From: Anaerobium acetethylicum
GTDB taxonomy: Bacteria; Bacillota; Clostridia; Lachnospirales; Lachnospiraceae
Assembly: GCF_900096945.1 (NCBI RefSeq)
Contig: NZ_FMKA01000015.1
Span: forward strand, 1 to 64,000
Reading direction: 5' to 3'
DNA: 64,000 nucleotides
Below are positions 59,927-64,000 of this stretch, one piece after another (the first letter of the stretch is position 1; the number at the start of each line of letters is the position of its first letter). The translations under genes and the position numbers were made by a program. The notes under the pieces are model-generated. The model was given only the letters and a program-made list of their open reading frames with translations, was not told the DNA's origin and did no database searches.

Positions 59927-60943
59927 ATGCAGCATAAATTGAACCGGGTTCATAATCTTTTAGATGAAAATGGACATGTGATTGAAGCGGGCTGGGCCAA
60001 TGAGCCGCTTCTTCACTATAGAAGAGAAGATGTAAAAGTGGATCATAACAGGTTAAAAGAATGGGACTATTATTTGATTGCCAATGAAAATTATGGTATT
60101 GCATTCTCAATCGCGAATGTAGGTGAAAATTCACGGTTGACTGCAAACTTTATGAATTACCAGACAGGCGAACAGTATACGGATTCCGAAATGGTGCCAT
60201 CGAATCCAAAACTGCTCACAATGCCTGAAAATCCGTACGAAACAATCAAATTTGAAACAGGCCGTGTAAAAGGGACATATATCAGGGATGGGTATAAAAC
60301 CAGGATTCAGGTGACATTCCGCGATTTCTTTGGAAAAGACCTCATTGCAGATATCGACCTGGATTTACCTAAGAGTGACGCGATGGTAATCGTGATTCCT
60401 TTTAATGAAGGAAAAGAAATGTTCTATTACAATTACAAGCTGAACTGTATCAAGCCGAAGGGAATCTGCAGGTATGGAGATACTGAAGTGGAGTTCAGCC
60501 ATGAAACCTCTTTCTGCGTATTTGACTGGGGACGAGGTATCTGGCCAAATTCCAATACCTGGTATTGGGGCAGCGGCAGTGGCATTGTAGATGGAAACGA
60601 CTTTGGATTCAATATAGGCTATGGTTTTGGAAATTTAGATGCAGCATCTGAGAATATGCTTTTCTTTAACGGAAAGGCCCATAAACTAGAGGAGATTACA
60701 TTCCATATACCGAAGAACAGTTTTATGGAACCATGGAAATTCACCTCATCCGATGGCAGATTCGAAATGGACTTTGTACCAGTATTAGATCGAAGCTCCA
60801 GCGTGAAAAAAGGGAACTACAGCTCCAGCCAGCATCAGGTATTTGGGAAATTCACAGGCACGGCAATATTGGATGATGGAACAGAGATCCATCTCAAGGA
60901 CTTTTTTGCATTTGCCGAAGAAGTTAGTAATTCCTGGCAATAA
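59927..60943 (+). CDS. DUF2804 family protein
   Basis: This 338-residue soluble protein is recognised as DUF2804 from EAGWANEPLLHYRREDVK near the start, YLIANENYGIAFSIANVG, and a central FCVFDWGRGIWPNSNTWYWG followed by GFNIGYGFGN. The fold resembles lipocalin-like hydratases of the AttH/CrtC group; no enzymatic role is established that I know of. CTGGAGG precedes the start. It follows the importer genes across the 260-bp element. Confidence 0.75.
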   Translation: MQHKLNRVHNLLDENGHVIEAGWANEPLLHYRREDVKVDHNRLKEWDYYLIANENYGIAFSIANVGENSRLTANFMNYQTGEQYTDSEMVPSNPKLLTMPENPYETIKFETGRVKGTYIRDGYKTRIQVTFRDFFGKDLIADIDLDLPKSDAMVIVIPFNEGKEMFYYNYKLNCIKPKGICRYGDTEVEFSHETSFCVFDWGRGIWPNSNTWYWGSGSGIVDGNDFGFNIGYGFGNLDAASENMLFFNGKAHKLEEITFHIPKNSFMEPWKFTSSDGRFEMDFVPVLDRSSSVKKGNYSSSQHQVFGKFTGTAILDDGTEIHLKDFFAFAEEVSNSWQ

Positions 60944-60968
60944 TCTCAGAAAAGAAGACAAAATTTAT

Positions 60969-61112
60969 GTAACTGTTCAGAACCCCATGTCTCACGAGGT
61001 GTTTTTATGCTGAATTTGCATAAAAATCCGAGACATGCGTGCGCTAAATTGCTGATTTTGCAATTTGTGTTCATCAAATGTGACTATGAAGGACATAGTC
61101 CTGAATAGTTAC
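60969..61112. repeat. Dispersed ~144-bp repeat, copy C
   Basis: The ends are GTAACTGTTCAGAAC and GTCCTGAATAGTTAC. The interior contains CACGAGGTGTTTTTATGCTG, AAAAATCCGAG and a GTGACTATG-AAGGA-CATAGTC hairpin. It starts 26 bp after the DUF2804 stop. Confidence 0.92.
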
Positions 61113-61140
61113 AAATTTATACGGAAAGAGGATGATAAAA

Positions 61141-62247
61141 ATGTCATTTGTTATTAGGCCGGTAATCAATATGATACCGACGTTTGAAAAATTTATTACG
61201 GATTATAGCATCGGTGAAGGTGACTTGATTATTACGAATGAGTATGTTCTGGCATCCCACATAGTAAATACGAAGCTGACATGTGATGTCTTGTATCAGG
61301 AGCGATATGGCAGTGGAGAGCCTACAGATGTAATGATTGATGCTATTTTAGAAGAAATTCATGGAAAGGGCTATAAGCGAATTATAGCCATTGGTGGTGG
61401 AACGGTGCTGGATATCAGCAAGCTGCTCCTGTTTGAAGAGGGCTTAAGCTGTGAGCAGATATGTGAACAGCTGCAGATACTGTCAAAGAAGAAAAAGCTG
61501 ATTGCTGTTCCTACTACCTGCGGTACAGGAAGTGAAGTAACACCGATTGCGGTGGTTCATTTTATGGAGAAGGATACGAAGATAGGAATGTCGGCGCCTT
61601 CTCTGGCAGCAGATGAGGCTGTTCTGATAGAAGACATGTTCAAGACGCTGCCCTATGGGGTGTTTGCAGCTAGTTCCATCGATGCACTGGTACATGCGGT
61701 TGAAGCGTATGTATCTCCGAAAGCAGATGCCTTTTCCAAAATGTTCAGCCAGGAAGCAATAAAAAAAATACTCAATGGCTACAAAAAGATTGCTGAACAG
61801 GGAACCGGTCACGTCAAAGAAGTTGTGGGTGATATCGGTATTGCCAGCTGCTTTGCAGGTATTGCCTTCGGCAATGCCGGAGTGGCGAATGTGCATGCAA
61901 TATCCCATACCATTGGATCGGCGCTTCATATTCCCCATGGGCAGGCCAACTACCTGGTATTTGCCCAGGTCTTTCGTAAATATGAGGAACTGGGGGTAAA
62001 TCTATCCGAGCTTAATCAATTTCTTTCGACGGTACTTCATGTATCCGAGGAAGCGGCTTGGGAGGAACTGTCTGACTTGCTTGATAAGATTTTACCGCGA
62101 AAGCCGTTAAAAGAGTTTGGCATGAGCGAACAGCAGATTCAGGAGTTTGCGACATCAACGGTAATCAATCAGCAAAGATTGCTGCAAAATGCACAGGTGT
62201 TGTTGAGGGATGATGATATTTACGATATATTGGCGGAATGTTATTAA
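61141..62247 (+). CDS. Iron-containing alcohol dehydrogenase, 4-hydroxybutyrate dehydrogenase-like
   Basis: This 368-residue group III alcohol dehydrogenase has IIAIGGGTVLDISK (NAD motif, about residue 83), VPTTCGTGSEVTPIAVV, and metal-ligand regions SSIDALVHAVEAYVSP, NVHAISHTIGS and IPHGQANYL. The overall pattern (EYVLASHIVN, RKPLKEFGMSEQQIQEFA) is close to clostridial 4-hydroxybutyrate dehydrogenases. It likely reduces a small acidic or polar aldehyde. The start at 61141 follows AAGAGG with better spacing than 61132. Confidence 0.88.
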   Translation: MSFVIRPVINMIPTFEKFITDYSIGEGDLIITNEYVLASHIVNTKLTCDVLYQERYGSGEPTDVMIDAILEEIHGKGYKRIIAIGGGTVLDISKLLLFEEGLSCEQICEQLQILSKKKKLIAVPTTCGTGSEVTPIAVVHFMEKDTKIGMSAPSLAADEAVLIEDMFKTLPYGVFAASSIDALVHAVEAYVSPKADAFSKMFSQEAIKKILNGYKKIAEQGTGHVKEVVGDIGIASCFAGIAFGNAGVANVHAISHTIGSALHIPHGQANYLVFAQVFRKYEELGVNLSELNQFLSTVLHVSEEAAWEELSDLLDKILPRKPLKEFGMSEQQIQEFATSTVINQQRLLQNAQVLLRDDDIYDILAECY

Positions 62248-62253
62248 ATATGG

Positions 62254-62335
62254 ATAGGACTAGATTGACATGGATTGAAATCAGAAGAAATGCTGACTGA
62301 AATCTATAGCCAATATAGTCCTATATTTTTTTGTC
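62254..62335. terminator. Probable terminator between convergent genes
   Basis: AGGACTA pairs with TAGTCCT across a long loop and is followed by ATATTTTTTT. The stem is short but the T run is clear, just before the convergent regulator stop. Confidence 0.5.
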
Positions 62336-62342
62336 CATTCCA

Positions 62343-63986
62343 TCATTCATTTCCGGTGCGCCCCTTTTCTTTTCGGTACTCCACAGGGGTAAAATCAGTT
62401 TCTTTTTTAAAGAGCTTGGTAAAGTAAGAATAGTTGCCGTATCCTACTTTGTCAGAAATAAAATTGACAGGAAGGTCGGTATTTATAAGCAGGTCTTTTG
62501 CAACAGAGATTCTCTTTTGAATGATGTAGTTGCCAAGTGAGGTCCCGATCTCCTTCTTAAACAGCCGTCCGGTATAATCCGGATCCAGGTATACGATCTC
62601 TGCCAGGCTGTTGCGGTTGATGTCATCGGCATAATGCTGGTCAATGTAGTCGCATATGATGCTGGCTACGGATTTCTGGGATGTAGAGAAAGCGATGTAA
62701 TCAAGAGCGGTATGCACCAGGAAAGACAGGTACTGGTTCATGTCTTCCAAGGATTTGGCCGCCTGTTCCAAGAGAATATCACCGGTCTTTCCATGGAGCA
62801 GCCGGTGGGCCAGGATCCCGTTTCCTTTTAAAAAGGAGTAGACCAGCTGGGTGATGTCGATGCGGAAATTGGTCAGAATATGGTGGTTCATCCGGTGATC
62901 CTGTGTAAGGGTCCGCAGGTAGGAATCACAGGCAGACAGGAAGGCATCTGCATTACCGCCATTTAGACAGGCATCTAGCTCGGCGGCATTGGGTGCCGCG
63001 TAATCTGCGGTGACAGGAACGTATTCCTGCAGGGAAAAGATCCTGCCCCTGCAGGGGATGGAGTCTTCCAGCATCTGCTCCAGGCTCCGAAGGACGGTAT
63101 GGAACCGGGCAAAGGCAGCGGGGCGGCCAAGATAGCAGGAGACGGGTGTCTTGTATCTGCGTTTCATCAGAACGATCAGATCCTGGCAGGCATCCAGGTA
63201 TTTTTTCTTTTCCGGTATGCTGATGGAACCGGTACAGGAAAATATCGCAATATACCGCTGCCTGGACGGGTTTAGTTCCAGCAGGATATCTGAGGGAGAA
63301 AGCACCTCATGAAATGCCTGGCGATAGAGGAACTCAAATTCGGGAAAGATCCGGTTCTCCTGGCTGAATGGGAGGAAAAGCTCATGTGAATCGGACAGGG
63401 AATAAGGGAATACTTCGAACAGGACCATGAAAAAAGTATCCGACATCTGATAGGGAAGCTGGCTCTTTTCCAGCTGCTGCAGCAGGTAGTCTTCTGGATA
63501 GGAATCCCCATTCTTCAGGTAAGCATCCCAGAAGTGTTTGGAAAGACCGGATCTGGCATCTTCCCATATCGTCGCAAGGGAGGCATCTTTTTTTGCCTGT
63601 CGGCCCTGGACAACCTGGTCAATGGCCTTTTTTATGATACGGGTCAGCTGGTCAAATTCAATTGGCTTCAGGTAATACTCCAGGCTCTGCAGGGCAATGG
63701 CTTTCTGGGCATACGAAAAGTCAGCGTAGTTGGTCAGGATGATGGTGATGATCTCATAGCCATTCTCCCGTATCCACGCAAGCAGATCAAGCCCGGTTCC
63801 CTGGGGCATGTCGATGTCCGTGACAAGAATATCAATGTCGTGTTCTTTTATGAGATCTTTTGCCTGGCTGATGTTGCCAGCAGTATAGACATTGGAGAAG
63901 CCAAGGGCAGTCCAGTCCATGTTCTGCTTCAGTGCAGCCAGCACAAAGCGGTCATCATCTACAAGCAATATGTTCATTTGGCTCAT
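62343..63986 (-). CDS. YesN-type response regulator with AraC DNA-binding domain
   Basis: This 547-residue protein has an N-terminal receiver domain (residues 1-125; ILLVDDDRFVLAAL, phospho-acceptor Asp in LVTDIDMPQGTG at about 57, conserved Lys in YYLKPIEF), a long middle region and a C-terminal AraC HTH pair (RNSLAEIVYLDPDYTGRLFK ... GYGNYSYFTKLFKKETDFTP). Its sensor kinase (YesM type) is not within the window and would lie beyond 64000. AAAGGAC precedes the start. It converges on the 4HbD-like gene, so control of the polyol locus is possible but unproven. Confidence 0.93.
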   Translation of the reverse strand: MSQMNILLVDDDRFVLAALKQNMDWTALGFSNVYTAGNISQAKDLIKEHDIDILVTDIDMPQGTGLDLLAWIRENGYEIITIILTNYADFSYAQKAIALQSLEYYLKPIEFDQLTRIIKKAIDQVVQGRQAKKDASLATIWEDARSGLSKHFWDAYLKNGDSYPEDYLLQQLEKSQLPYQMSDTFFMVLFEVFPYSLSDSHELFLPFSQENRIFPEFEFLYRQAFHEVLSPSDILLELNPSRQRYIAIFSCTGSISIPEKKKYLDACQDLIVLMKRRYKTPVSCYLGRPAAFARFHTVLRSLEQMLEDSIPCRGRIFSLQEYVPVTADYAAPNAAELDACLNGGNADAFLSACDSYLRTLTQDHRMNHHILTNFRIDITQLVYSFLKGNGILAHRLLHGKTGDILLEQAAKSLEDMNQYLSFLVHTALDYIAFSTSQKSVASIICDYIDQHYADDINRNSLAEIVYLDPDYTGRLFKKEIGTSLGNYIIQKRISVAKDLLINTDLPVNFISDKVGYGNYSYFTKLFKKETDFTPVEYRKEKGRTGNE

Positions 63987-64000
63987 TGTGGTTGTCCTTT

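Noticed and set aside
61141-62247. The second Fe-alcohol dehydrogenase as the SQ-pathway reductase
   Set aside because: Its sequence is much closer to 4-hydroxybutyrate dehydrogenases and it lies outside the SQ operon; the gene at 25033 is the better candidate.

Overview
The window looks like a chromosome segment of an anaerobic gut Firmicute, most likely a Lachnospiraceae-type Clostridium. The grounds are strong AGGAGG ribosome binding sites, Clostridia-type protein families (CarD, two-subunit transketolase, SfsA, a Clostridia-style MutY, YesN-type regulators, a 4-hydroxybutyrate-dehydrogenase-like enzyme), host-facing serpin lipoproteins and catabolism of plant-derived sugars. No rRNA, tRNA, CRISPR array or replication origin was seen.

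Layout. 82-2984 is an IS21-family insertion sequence. 3300-10400 is an AT-rich stretch of small unrelated + strand genes (acetyltransferases, RidA, a hydroxyacid dehydrogenase, an SDR, a CPBP protease, small membrane proteins). It shows an internal stop, a gene chimera and short duplicated fragments, like a recombining accessory region. 10499-15069 is a 2-keto-3-deoxygluconate module (two PfkB kinases, an Eda aldolase with a VOC tail, a divergent IclR regulator). 15329-21326 holds CarD, a TspO-like protein, a surface lipoprotein, two tandem serpin lipoproteins and a membrane protein.

The core of the window, about 21835-41510, is a sulfoquinovose (SQ) catabolism locus. The GH31 enzyme at 37921 keeps the full sulfoquinovosidase signature (Q273, R286, W289, D390, D457, Y493), each 15 residues below the E. 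coli YihQ position as I recall that numbering. Around it lie a CUT1 sugar importer, a fucose-isomerase-like candidate SQ isomerase, a split transketolase, an RpiB-like isomerase that has lost phosphate-site residues, two transaldolase-family proteins, an iron alcohol dehydrogenase, an EamA exporter, DUF4867, a ROK repressor, and a glycerol dehydrogenase plus dihydroxyacetone kinase pair. The parts resemble the transketolase (sulfo-TK) route with transaldolase/aldolase and dihydroxyacetone-handling enzymes added. That combination may be a composite or undescribed sulfoglycolytic variant. A repeated operator-like motif (WTATAATTAA-N5-TTAA) flanks both ends of the locus.

41801-50157 is mixed housekeeping and accessory content: an SfsA-MutY fusion, a YczE-like membrane protein, a MutT-type NUDIX, adenine deaminase, a Fic protein, a galM remnant and a Crp-type regulator. 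50532-62247 is a second catabolic locus: a PocR/AraC regulator, a second closely related GldA + DhaKL pair, a branched-chain-type ABC importer, DUF2804 and an iron alcohol dehydrogenase. The window ends in a YesN-type response regulator. Several dispersed repeat families (about 144 bp, about 260 bp, 44 bp palindromes, a 157 bp element) sit between genes, often just after stop codons.
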